From WRKB01 sp031551145 (GTDB lineage: Bacteria > Desulfobacterota > Desulfovibrionia > Desulfovibrionales > Desulfovibrionaceae), in assembly GCA_031551145.1 (NCBI GenBank), contig JAVBNZ010000050.1, forward strand, positions 1 through 15,268: a stretch of DNA of 15,268 nt, written 5' to 3'. The notes under the pieces are model-generated. The model was not told the DNA's origin. It worked only from the letters and a program-made list of their open reading frames with translations, and searched no databases. Shown one piece after another: positions 7,589 through 13,963 of this stretch. Within the stretch, counting starts at the first letter, position 1; each line of letters opens with the position of its first letter. A program made the position numbers and the translations under genes.

Positions 7589-8334
7589 TGCCGGCCCCGC
7601 TTTCCCACCTGCGCGTCGTCCTGGTACGGCCCAGGTTTCCGGAAAATATCGGCATGACCGCGCGCGCTTGTGCGAACATGGGCGTGTCGCGCCTTGTGCT
7701 GATCGAGCCGGAGCGCTGGGATGTCGAGAAAGCACGGCCGCTTGCCACGGGACAGGGGGAACGTGTGCTGGAAGGAGCGGAACTGAAGGCTTCGCTTGCC
7801 GAAGCGCTTGCCGATGCCGCCCTGGTGCTGGGTACGACGGCGCGCGTGGGCGGCCGGCGCAGGGAGATTCTCGTTCCGGAGCGGGCGGCGGAATTGGCGG
7901 CGCGGGCCGGTGCGGAAGAGGAGCCTGTGGCCCTGGTGTTCGGCCCGGAGGATCGCGGGCTGGAGAATGAGGAAACCGCTCTCTGCTCTCATCTCATCCG
8001 TATCCCCACGGCGGAAGGAGCGTCCTCGCTCAATCTGGCCCAGGCCGTGCTGCTGGTGTTGTACGAATGCTTCAGGGCGGCAGGCGCCGCTGCTCCGGCG
8101 AAAAAGGGAGCAGGGGCGGGGTCGGCTTCGCGCCGGGCGCGGCATGAGGAAGAGGAACGCCTTGTGGGCGCGGCAAAAGATCTGCTGCTGCGCATAGATT
8201 TTCTGCACGGGGAAAATCCCGACTATTTTCTGCTTCCGCTGCGCCGCTTTCTGGCGCGCGCGGAATTGCGCCGCCATGAATATGACATGCTGATGGGCAT
8301 CTGCAGACAACTGGGGCATACGCTGAAAGATTGA
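7588..8334 (+). CDS. trmJ: TrmJ-family tRNA (cytidine/uridine-2'-O-)-methyltransferase
   Basis: SPOUT-class (trefoil-knot) RNA methyltransferase of 248 residues that transfers a methyl group from SAM to the 2'-OH of a tRNA nucleotide, position 32 in characterised TrmJ. The SpoU motifs are clear: PENIGMTARACANMG at 18-32 with N20 and R26; VFGPEDRGL at 117-125; and IPTAEGASSLNLAQAV at 139-154, which lines the knot and SAM pocket. The C-terminal helical extension (about 165-248) is the length expected for TrmJ rather than TrmL. ATG 7588 shares a base with the dehydratase stop (TGATG), so it is the last gene of the paaK-like operon. A housekeeping RNA modification gene trailing metabolic genes is common and need not imply a functional link. 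The Ala/Gly/Lys-rich linker near 165-180 is probably disordered. No convincing terminator follows; only a short GACGACGTC palindrome with a T7 tract at about 8341-8357. Confidence 0.9.
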   Translation: MPAPLSHLRVVLVRPRFPENIGMTARACANMGVSRLVLIEPERWDVEKARPLATGQGERVLEGAELKASLAEALADAALVLGTTARVGGRRREILVPERAAELAARAGAEEEPVALVFGPEDRGLENEETALCSHLIRIPTAEGASSLNLAQAVLLVLYECFRAAGAAAPAKKGAGAGSASRRARHEEEERLVGAAKDLLLRIDFLHGENPDYFLLPLRRFLARAELRRHEYDMLMGICRQLGHTLKD

Positions 8335-8384
8335 CGCACGGACGACGTCGTTTTTTTGTCGGCACAACGCCGTATTTCTATATA

Positions 8385-8417
8385 TTTACTGTAAAAACAC
8401 ATGATTACTCATATAAT
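8385..8417 (+). promoter_or_regulatory. Promoter region of the unknown gene, with a small dyad
   Basis: A perfect -10 hexamer TATAAT lies at 8412-8417 in AT-rich DNA. No good -35 box sits at 16-18 bases, but TTTAC-T-GTAAA (8385-8395) is a perfect short dyad in that area and could be an activator or repressor site. Transcription would begin near 8424, only a few bases before the leader hairpin at 8431. The missing -35 is consistent with an activator-dependent promoter, which is an inference. Confidence 0.45.
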
Positions 8418-8430
8418 GTTTCATGGCACG

Positions 8431-8460
8431 CTTTGTGCTTTTTCCACGCAAAGCACAAAG
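8431..8460 (+). promoter_or_regulatory. Perfect 11-bp leader hairpin abutting the ribosome binding site
   Basis: CTTTGTGCTTT (8431-8441) and AAAGCACAAAG (8450-8460) are perfect complements with an 8-base loop (8442-8449). The last three bases of the right arm are also the first three of the AAGGAG ribosome binding site (8458-8463) of the gene starting at 8469. With the TATAAT at 8412 the hairpin would sit close to the 5' end of the mRNA. It may stabilise the transcript or control ribosome access. No T-run follows, so it is not a terminator. Confidence 0.65.
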
Positions 8461-8468
8461 GAGTTCCC

Positions 8469-8834
8469 ATGAAAAACGAAATTCTGCACTTGGCCGCCAC
8501 CATGCTCTCTCCCGAAGAACAGGAGTTGCTTGAACATCTGAGCGGGATGCGGGATGAACAGGGTCTGGCTTTGGCGTTGGATATGGATATTCGCGCCGGC
8601 ATGTGCAGCGCTTTGGCCGAGATGAGCGAATCTTTGCGCGCCTTGATGGGTCTGCTTGCCCGCTATCATTTTCTGGCGAACCTGCCGGATCATGCCTTTC
8701 CCGCCTACAGCGAGATCATGGACCGCATAGGCACCGCGGCCGGCAACGCGAGTGAATGGGTGAAAAAATCGCAGACCCTGGACAGGAACTGCTCTTTGGC
8801 CGCCTGGCCGGAAGCGAGCAAGCTGACGCAATAA
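8469..8834 (+). CDS. Unknown small helical protein, 121 residues
   Basis: I do not recognise this protein. It is 121 residues, mildly acidic, without a signal peptide or membrane segment, and looks largely alpha-helical. Residues 14-60 (from SPEEQELLEHL through the repeated Met/Ala/Leu/Glu stretch DMDIRAGMCSALAEMSESL) could form amphipathic helices. The C-terminal 30 residues are more polar and contain one Cys. A longer open frame runs upstream to about 8331, but ATG 8469 is preferred: it has an AAGGAG site five bases away and the upstream stretch overlaps the promoter and hairpin. The gene stands alone, with its own TATAAT box, leader hairpin and strong terminator, which argues for a real and independently regulated gene. 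The size and helical character would suit a small regulator or a protein-binding adaptor, but nothing in the sequence shows a function. Neighbours (TrmJ before, MFS exporter after) give no clear hint. Confidence 0.75.
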   Translation: MKNEILHLAATMLSPEEQELLEHLSGMRDEQGLALALDMDIRAGMCSALAEMSESLRALMGLLARYHFLANLPDHAFPAYSEIMDRIGTAAGNASEWVKKSQTLDRNCSLAAWPEASKLTQ

Positions 8835-8853
8835 CACGTCCCGCATGACGAGA

Positions 8854-8896
8854 AAGTCCGTGCCGGCCATTCGGTCGCGCGGACTTGCTTTTTTTT
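8854..8896 (+). terminator. Strong rho-independent terminator after the unknown gene
   Basis: AAGTCCGTGC (8854-8863) pairs with GCGCGGACTT (8877-8886), ten pairs including one G-T wobble. An inner GGCC/GGTC pairing closes a small ATTC loop. A T-rich tail (8885-8896, ending in eight T) follows directly. It starts 20 bases after the stop of the gene at 8469 and isolates it from the exporter gene. Confidence 0.9.
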
Positions 8897-8928
8897 AAAA
8901 TCAGGATAATTGTATAAAGTGATTATAT

Positions 8929-8947
8929 TTTTGTGCACTGTACAAAA
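8929..8947. promoter_or_regulatory. Candidate operator dyad upstream of the MFS exporter gene
   Basis: TTTTGTGCA (8929-8937), one base, TGTACAAAA (8939-8947): a 19-base inverted repeat with eight of nine positions matching. It directly follows AT-rich DNA containing -10-like hexamers (GATAAT at 8905, TATATT at 8924). Its size and place fit a repressor operator for an efflux gene, but no regulator gene is in the window and the promoter boxes are not clear. Confidence 0.4.
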
Positions 8948-8979
8948 GACATACGCGGGTACATTCTGACGGATAAACA

Positions 8980-8992
8980 GCGCATCATGCGC
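8980..8992. repeat. Short perfect palindrome before the exporter start
   Basis: GCGCAT-C-ATGCGC (8980-8992), perfect six-base arms around one base, ending 13 bases before ATG 9006. It could be a binding site or a chance palindrome. The gene it precedes has a poor ribosome binding site. Confidence 0.3.
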
Positions 8993-9005
8993 GGGTGCGG
9001 CAACA

Positions 9006-10445
9006 ATGGAAAAAACTCCCGAACTGGAGGCGCGCAGCGCCCGCGTGTTGCCCTGGCTTGTTGCCGTGGCTTTTTTCATGCAGATGCTGGACTCCACGAT
9101 TCTGAACACCGCTCTGCCGGCCATGGCGCGCAGCCTGAAGACCGATCCGCTGCAGATGCAGTCGGCCGTGATCGCCTATATGCTGACGGCGGCTCTGCTG
9201 GTGCCGGTTTCCGGCTGGCTTGCGGATCGTTTCGGCACCCGTCGGGTTTTTGTTTTGTCCCTGTTTCTTTTTACCGCGGGCTCGCTCTGTTGCGCCCTTT
9301 CACCCAACCTGTCCGCGTTGGTCGCGGCGCGCGTGCTCCAGGGCGTGGGCGGAGCGCTTATGGTGCCGGTGGGCCGGCTTTCCGTGCTGCGCGCCTTCCC
9401 CAAAGAACAGATCGTGCAGGTGCTCAGCTTCATCACCATACCCGGATTGATCGGGCCGCTGATGGGGCCGGTTACGGGCGGTTTTCTGGTGCAGTACGCC
9501 TCCTGGCACTGGATCTTCCTGATCAACATTCCGGTGGGCCTTGTCGGCGGCGTGCTTTCGCTGCTCTACATGCCGGAGTCACGCGCCGAAAAGCCGCTGC
9601 GTTTTGACGGCGCGGGTTTTGTGTTCTTCAGCGCTTCCATGATCTGTATTCTGCTGGCCATGGAAGGACTGGGGGAATTGGAACTGCCCAAGGTGCAGGC
9701 CACTCTGCTCTGTGTGGCCGGGCTCTGTCTTATGGTGGTGTACTGGCTGCGCGCCGCGCGCATCGATTACCCCCTGTTCGCCGCACGGCTTTTCAAAAAC
9801 CGCTGCTTCGCGGTGGGGATTTTCGGCAACTTTTTCGCCCGTCTGTCCTCCGGGGCCATGCCTTTTCTCATGCCGCTCTTTTTGCAGGTGGGCATAGGCT
9901 TTTCGCCCTTCAAGGCCGGGATGACCATGATTCCCGGCGCGGCGGCCGGCATGATCGGCAAGAAACTCATCAACGAATTGGTGCGACGTTTCGGCTTCCG
10001 CACCTTCCTCACGGTGAACACCGTCCTGCTCGGCGGCATCATCACCCTGTTTTCCCGCGTGGACGCGCACACGCCCTATCCCTTGCTGCTCTGCCTGCTG
10101 GGCATATTCGGCGTCGTCAATTCCATGCAGTTCACGGCCATGAACTCCGTGACCCTGATCGACCTGAGCGTGGAAGAAACGGCAAGCGGAAACGGACTGC
10201 TCTCGGTGGTCATGATGCTTTCCGCGAGTTGCGGGGTGGCTATGGCCGCCGCGCTGCTGGACGGATTTTCGCAGGGGGCCGGCGCTCCGGCGCAGGGGAT
10301 GCATCAGTTGCAGATATTTACGCAGACTTTTTTCTGGGTGGGAGTCATCGGCGCTCTTTCCGCGGCGGTCTTCAGCCGGACGCCCCGTGACGCGGGGGCC
10401 GCGGCGCGGCTGCCCGATCCGCGCGATATGCGCCATGTGGAATAA
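9006..10445 (+). CDS. DHA2-family MFS exporter, MdtD/HsrA-like
   Basis: Inner-membrane proton-driven drug or metabolite exporter of 479 residues, the size of 14-helix DHA2 members. Characteristic pieces are visible: LDSTILNTALP at 29-39 in helix 1 (motif D1); GWLADRFGTRR at 70-80 (motif A); LQGVGGALMVPVGRL at 111-125; the antiporter motif C region GPLMGPVTGGFL at 150-161; and WHWIFLINIPVG at 167-178. Many stretches recall E. coli MdtD closely from memory, including the second-half segments LFxxRxF and GIGFSPFKAGMTMIP. ATG 9006 is the only sensible start in frame after a TGA at 8967-8969; its ribosome binding site is poor (GGGTGCGG). Two inverted repeats (8929-8947, 8980-8992) precede it and suggest local regulation. 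It stands alone on the plus strand and converges on the lipoprotein gene 40 bases away. No MdtABC RND partners are present here, so its substrate is unknown. Confidence 0.88.
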   Translation: MEKTPELEARSARVLPWLVAVAFFMQMLDSTILNTALPAMARSLKTDPLQMQSAVIAYMLTAALLVPVSGWLADRFGTRRVFVLSLFLFTAGSLCCALSPNLSALVAARVLQGVGGALMVPVGRLSVLRAFPKEQIVQVLSFITIPGLIGPLMGPVTGGFLVQYASWHWIFLINIPVGLVGGVLSLLYMPESRAEKPLRFDGAGFVFFSASMICILLAMEGLGELELPKVQATLLCVAGLCLMVVYWLRAARIDYPLFAARLFKNRCFAVGIFGNFFARLSSGAMPFLMPLFLQVGIGFSPFKAGMTMIPGAAAGMIGKKLINELVRRFGFRTFLTVNTVLLGGIITLFSRVDAHTPYPLLLCLLGIFGVVNSMQFTAMNSVTLIDLSVEETASGNGLLSVVMMLSASCGVAMAAALLDGFSQGAGAPAQGMHQLQIFTQTFFWVGVIGALSAAVFSRTPRDAGAAARLPDPRDMRHVE

Positions 10446-10485
10446 ACGGGAATGGAGCGAGTGCCCGGGTGAGTCCGAGCGTCCT

Positions 10486-11244
10486 CTATTTCGTCACAAA
10501 GCCGAAGGCCCGCAGGTTCTTGGCCCATTTGCCCCAGGCGCCGGTGAGGAAGTTCGCGCTGCGGCTTTTAACGTCGTACAGCACCTTGGCGTCCAGATCC
10601 AGGCCGCACATGCGGTTGTAGTTGGCGTGCGACACCCGCAGCAGATACCGGCCGTCCTTGAGCCTGCACACTTCCTCAACATAGACGGCATGGCCCACGC
10701 GCATGCGCGCGTCGTCCTGCCGATCCAGAAGCAGCACGCTGCCGGGCAGGGGAACCTCCGAGGTCGCGCCTTCTTTTTTGGCGCAGGGCCACCAGCTTAA
10801 AGGGTTGGTGTTGCCCAGGCGGCAGCTCATGAAGCCGGAGCGGCAGCGGGCGTAGATCAGGCATTGGGGCTGGCAGCGCCCTTTTACGACGACCTTGCGG
10901 GTTTTCTGCACCTGTTTGCCCTTGGTCGTGGTTTTGGCGCTTTTGACGGTCTTGACGGTTTTGCGCTGAGGCGGTTCGTTGGCGGTGATGGCCTGGAGGG
11001 TGCCGCTGTAGCGGTAGCATTCGTCGCGCCGTATGCCGTTGTTCGCCTTGGCGCACTGCGTCACGGTCAGGTCGGCGTCTTTTTCTCCCAGCAATTCCTG
11101 CACGTCCTCGCTGAGTTCCGTTTCTTCCGCCGTTTTTTGAGGCTTGGGAGCGGAGGGAAGGGAAGGTTCCCTGGCGGCGCAGGCGTTCAAGGCCGCGCAA
11201 ACCAGGACGCAGAGCAGGATGCGGAAGATATGGGGCATAGGCAT
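10486..11244 (-). CDS. Cysteine-rich lipoprotein with CHAP-like amidase/peptidase domain
   Basis: A 252-residue exported lipoprotein. Residues 1-22 are a signal peptide with a hydrophobic core (IFRILLCVLVCAA) and a lipobox LNAC, with C22 as lipidation site. A polar, Lys/Thr-rich linker spans about 92-122 and is probably disordered or wall-binding. The C-terminal domain (about 122-252) resembles CHAP cysteine amidases: QCLIYARCRSGF with C128 as candidate nucleophile, then PGSVLLLD, VGHAVYVEEV with H185, and SHANYN with H206/N208. Nine further cysteines in the mature part suggest disulfides in the periplasm. CHAP domains usually cleave peptidoglycan amide bonds. The frame stays open to a TTG at 11268; ATG 11244 is chosen (ATG 11238 is also possible) because both give a normal lipoprotein signal. 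Ribosome binding site weak. A good promoter precedes it at 11274-11302, so it is a separate unit. The CHAP assignment rests on motif order and is moderately sure. Confidence 0.75.
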   Translation of the reverse strand: MPMPHIFRILLCVLVCAALNACAAREPSLPSAPKPQKTAEETELSEDVQELLGEKDADLTVTQCAKANNGIRRDECYRYSGTLQAITANEPPQRKTVKTVKSAKTTTKGKQVQKTRKVVVKGRCQPQCLIYARCRSGFMSCRLGNTNPLSWWPCAKKEGATSEVPLPGSVLLLDRQDDARMRVGHAVYVEEVCRLKDGRYLLRVSHANYNRMCGLDLDAKVLYDVKSRSANFLTGAWGKWAKNLRAFGFVTK

Positions 11245-11273
11245 TGACCGGCGAAAATGAATGAACAAAGCGG

Positions 11274-11302
11274 CCTATAGCGTGAGAACAGGTCCGCGTC
11301 AA
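11274..11302 (-). promoter_or_regulatory. Sigma-70 promoter of the CHAP lipoprotein gene
   Basis: On the minus strand: TTGACG (11302-11297), a 17-base spacer, TATAGG (11279-11274). Five of six and four of six consensus matches at ideal spacing. Transcription would start near 11267, about 23 bases before ATG 11244. Confidence 0.6.
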
Positions 11303-11306
11303 GCCG

Positions 11307-11326
11307 GCGGCAAAGGGAAATGCCGC
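11307..11326 (-). terminator. Possible weak terminator or hairpin after the exporter gene
   Basis: GCGGCA and TGCCGC form a perfect 6-bp stem with an 8-base loop, five bases past the TGA of the exporter gene at 11331. No T-run follows on the minus strand, so it is not a standard intrinsic terminator. It sits just before the lipoprotein promoter and may only protect the 3' end. Confidence 0.25.
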
Positions 11327-11330
11327 GTGA

Positions 11331-12410
11331 TCAGGACGCTGAAGTCTTCTCCAAGGCAAGGGCCATGCGGTCCGCGAACACGTCCACGGTGGCGGACAAG
11401 TGGAGCAGAGCCAGGTAGAAGGCGAGAATCTGCACCATTTTGTCCGTGGAAAAACGCTTCAGCTTGCCTTCGATCCGCAGTTCGTGCATGCGCGCCTTGC
11501 AGGCGCGTTCCTGAAGGGTAAGATCCGGCCAGGGCGCGGCCGAGGCCGGTTCGGTAATATGCATGAGCGTGGCGCTTATGGCGTCGGAAAGCGCCCTGAG
11601 TTCCGGGGCCATGATCAGTTCCGTGCCTTCGTCGTGCAGATCGTCCAGGGCGTCGAAAAGGGAATTGAGGTGGGTGGTCACCTGGTCAAGGCCCTGCACA
11701 AGATGGCCGAGTTGGGCGTGCTCTTTATAATAGAGCAGGGCTTCGTGCTCGCGGACCTTGGAGAGCATTTCGTGGTTCTCGCGCACGGCGAGCAGAAAGG
11801 GATCGAGCACCGTGGGCGGCAGGTGGCGCTGGTGATCGAGAAAGGCATTGGTAAGTTGATCCAGGGTTTGGGCGGCCAGGCGGCACTGCCTGCCGAGCGA
11901 GACGTAGAGCGCTTCGGCCGCGCGCACGGGCCGGATAAAGACGGAAACGGAAAGCGCGATAACCACGCCGATGCAGATTTCCAGAAGCTGGTGCCCGGCC
12001 ACGGCAATCTTGTCCGGCTGCCCCGCGCCGGCCAGGATGACGGCCGCAGCGGCCACGGCCGCCATGCGGAAACGCGGATTCCAGCGGTTGATGAAGGTAC
12101 AGACCAGCGTGGAGACAAAAAGCGCGGCCAGCACTCCCCTGATATTGTCGGGCGCGATAAGCAGGCCCGCCGTGCCGACAGCCGCGCCGATCAGCGCGCC
12201 GAGCAGGCGCAGCCCGGACAGATCCACCGTGTCCGCCACGCGCATCTGCATCACCACCAGGGCGGAGAGCGCGGCCATAACGCCGCCGCTCACGCCCACA
12301 GTGTGCACGACAAAGCAACTCAAGGTCACGGCCAGGGCGGTCTTGGCCCCGTGGAGCAGATAGCTGCGCGCCTTGGAGGAAGGCAGACGCAGATAGCGTA
12401 TTCGTTTCAT
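11331..12410 (-). CDS. Aromatic acid exporter / FUSC-family membrane protein
   Basis: Inner-membrane protein of 359 residues resembling the ArAE/FUSC-like family, which includes half-size relatives of AaeB that export aromatic acids. Residues about 20-165 hold roughly six hydrophobic helices (for example TALAVTLSCFVVHTVGV, VMAALSALVVMQM, LLGALIGAAVGTAGLLI, VLAALFVSTLVCTFI, MAAVAAAAVILAGA, LLEICIGVVIALSVSVFI). The short RPVRAAE turn then leads into a cytoplasmic, helix-rich C-terminal half (about 168-359) without membrane segments. This split is the family architecture. The start at ATG 12410 has no ribosome binding site. Instead a good promoter (12420-12447) places the predicted mRNA start about three bases before the ATG, so the message may be leaderless. 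Substrate unknown; aromatic or other weak acids are suggested only by the family. It lies between dnaB upstream and the CHAP lipoprotein downstream, each with separate signals. Confidence 0.78.
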   Translation of the reverse strand: MKRIRYLRLPSSKARSYLLHGAKTALAVTLSCFVVHTVGVSGGVMAALSALVVMQMRVADTVDLSGLRLLGALIGAAVGTAGLLIAPDNIRGVLAALFVSTLVCTFINRWNPRFRMAAVAAAAVILAGAGQPDKIAVAGHQLLEICIGVVIALSVSVFIRPVRAAEALYVSLGRQCRLAAQTLDQLTNAFLDHQRHLPPTVLDPFLLAVRENHEMLSKVREHEALLYYKEHAQLGHLVQGLDQVTTHLNSLFDALDDLHDEGTELIMAPELRALSDAISATLMHITEPASAAPWPDLTLQERACKARMHELRIEGKLKRFSTDKMVQILAFYLALLHLSATVDVFADRMALALEKTSAS

Positions 12411-12419
12411 GGTTTTGGG

Positions 12420-12447
12420 AAGATAAGACCGAACGCGGGCCGGTCAA
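12420..12447 (-). promoter_or_regulatory. Sigma-70 promoter of the exporter gene, giving a near-leaderless mRNA
   Basis: On the minus strand: TTGACC (12447-12442), a 16-base spacer, TATCTT (12425-12420). Only nine bases separate the -10 box from ATG 12410, so the predicted +1 is about 12413. This agrees with the lack of any ribosome binding site before the ATG. Confidence 0.55.
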
Positions 12448-12493
12448 GCCGTTGCGCGGCGTTGCGGCGTCAGGCCGGATGCTCTCTCTCCGT

Positions 12494-13963
12494 TCAGCCC
12501 AGGTTTTCCGAGGGCAGCGCCCGGAATTCCTTGTCCACAAAGATGGTGTGCGCGGAGTGGAACGACAGATCCACCGAGCCCACCGGCCCGTTGCGCTGCT
12601 TGCCGATAATGATTTCCGCGTCGCCCACGAGCGGGCGTTCGGAGGGCTTGGGGTATTTATACACATCTTCGCGGTAGATGAACATGATCACGTCCGCATC
12701 CTGTTCAATGGCGCCCGATTCGCGCAAATCCGAAAGCATGGGGCGCTTGTCGTCCTTGCTGCGCTCTTCCACCTTGCGGTTGAGCTGGGAAAGAGCCACT
12801 ACCGGCACGCTGATTTCCTTGGCCAGAGCTTTGAGCGAGCGGGAGATGTCGGAAATTTCCAGTTCGCGCGAATCCGTGCGGCGGCTGGTGCGCATGAGCT
12901 GGAGATAGTCCACCACCACAAGCCCGATGTTGCGTTCGGCCTTGAGGCGGCGCGTGCGCGCGCGCATTTCCAGAGTGGTGAGGCCGGGGCTGTCGTCGAT
13001 AAAGATGGGGGCGCGGCTTAAATCGTCGGCCGCACGCTGAAGGTAGACCCAGTCCTCCGAGGTCAGCAGATTGGGCCTGCGCAGGCGCGAGGCGTCCACC
13101 CGGGCCCTGGCGGCCAGCATGCGCATCATGAGCTGTTCCGTGGACATTTCCAGAGAATACACGCACACCGGCACTTCGTCGTCCACGGCGGCGTTCATGG
13201 CGATGTTCAGGGCAAAGGCCGTCTTGCCCATCGAAGGGCGCGCGGCCACAATGATGAGGTCGGAAGGCTGAAGCCCGGCCGTGAGTTGATCCAGTCGGGA
13301 ATAGCCGGTGGAGACGCCGGTGATCACGTCGCGGCTGGCCGAAAGTTTGGTGAGCCGGTCGAAAACTTTGTCTATGAGCTGCTTGCTGGAGGAAAAATCC
13401 GTGTTCGTGATGCGCTCGGAAACGGAAAACACGCGCTGCTCGGCTTCGTCGAGCAGTTTTGCCACATCCTGCGCGCTGTTGTAGGAATTGCCGATGATCT
13501 CGGAACAGGCCGCGATGAGGTTGCGCTGCAATCCCCGGTTCCGCACCAGTTCGGCGTAATAGGCGGCGTTCGCGCCGGAGACCACGGCCTCGCCGAGTTC
13601 GGCCAGAAAAACGGCGCCGCCCACCTGCTCCAGCTGTTCGCACGCCTTCAGATATTCGGCCGTGGTAAGTTGATCAATGGGCTTGCCGGTGCGGTACAAC
13701 TCCATAAAGGCGTTGAACAGCACTTGATGCGCCGGCAGATAGAAATCCTCGGTGCGCAGCATCACCACCAGCGTATGCATGACGGAAGGATTGAGCAGAA
13801 TGCCGGCCAGAACGGCCTGTTCGGCTTCCACGCTGTGGGGCGGCACGCGGCGCAACAGATCCTGCGTCGCGCGCTCCACGGCGCGTTCGGAAGAAGCGAT
13901 AACGCCCCCGGCTTGGCCGGGGGCGTCGTTGCGCTTAGGATTCGGTCGGTTCGTTTCCGGCAT
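12494..13963 (-). CDS. dnaB: Replicative DNA helicase DnaB
   Basis: Hexameric 5'-3' helicase that unwinds DNA at the replication fork and binds primase; 489 residues. The N-terminal DnaB domain starts with PPHSVEAEQAVLAGIL at 41-56. The C-terminal RecA-like motor has Walker A ARPSMGKTA at 241-249, SLEMS at 270-274, Walker B VVVDYLQLM at 349-357, motif H3 LSQLNRK at 391-397, SDLRESGAIEQDAD at 411-424, and the H4/arginine-finger region GKQRNGP at 454-460. All key residues are present and I see no intein. The frame is open to a TTG at 14008, but ATG 13963 is preferred, with GGAA at workable spacing. This start lies 29 bases inside the end of rplI, so translation is likely coupled. The first 40 residues are poorly conserved, polar sequence. 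Codons 13-21 encode a perfect GC hairpin that may act on the mRNA. Last gene of rpsF-rpsR-rplI-dnaB. Confidence 0.97.
   Translation of the reverse strand: MPETNRPNPKRNDAPGQAGGVIASSERAVERATQDLLRRVPPHSVEAEQAVLAGILLNPSVMHTLVVMLRTEDFYLPAHQVLFNAFMELYRTGKPIDQLTTAEYLKACEQLEQVGGAVFLAELGEAVVSGANAAYYAELVRNRGLQRNLIAACSEIIGNSYNSAQDVAKLLDEAEQRVFSVSERITNTDFSSSKQLIDKVFDRLTKLSASRDVITGVSTGYSRLDQLTAGLQPSDLIIVAARPSMGKTAFALNIAMNAAVDDEVPVCVYSLEMSTEQLMMRMLAARARVDASRLRRPNLLTSEDWVYLQRAADDLSRAPIFIDDSPGLTTLEMRARTRRLKAERNIGLVVVDYLQLMRTSRRTDSRELEISDISRSLKALAKEISVPVVALSQLNRKVEERSKDDKRPMLSDLRESGAIEQDADVIMFIYREDVYKYPKPSERPLVGDAEIIIGKQRNGPVGSVDLSFHSAHTIFVDKEFRALPSENLG
13902..13926 (-). promoter_or_regulatory. Perfect 11-bp GC hairpin inside dnaB, just past the rplI stop
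   Basis: ACGCCCCCGGC (13902-13912) and GCCGGGGGCGT (13916-13926) are perfect complements with a three-base loop. On the minus-strand transcript the hairpin begins nine bases after the rplI stop (13935-13937). It is followed by a moderately U-rich stretch (TTATCGCTTCTTCC) but no clean T-run. It encodes residues 13-21 of DnaB. It could be an attenuator, an RNA processing/stability element or a partial terminator. Confidence 0.5.

Noticed and set aside
8341..8357. Possible terminator after trmJ: short palindrome GACGACGTC followed by seven T
   Set aside because: Only about three pairs can form with a realistic loop, too weak for an intrinsic terminator; the T-run alone is not enough.
10446..10485. 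Bidirectional terminator between the convergent exporter and lipoprotein genes
   Set aside because: No stable stem with a T-run on either strand was found in the 40-base gap.
11400..12677. A 425-codon plus-strand open frame opposite the exporter gene and the end of dnaB
   Set aside because: It spans two real minus-strand genes and the promoter between them; composition is that of a shadow frame.
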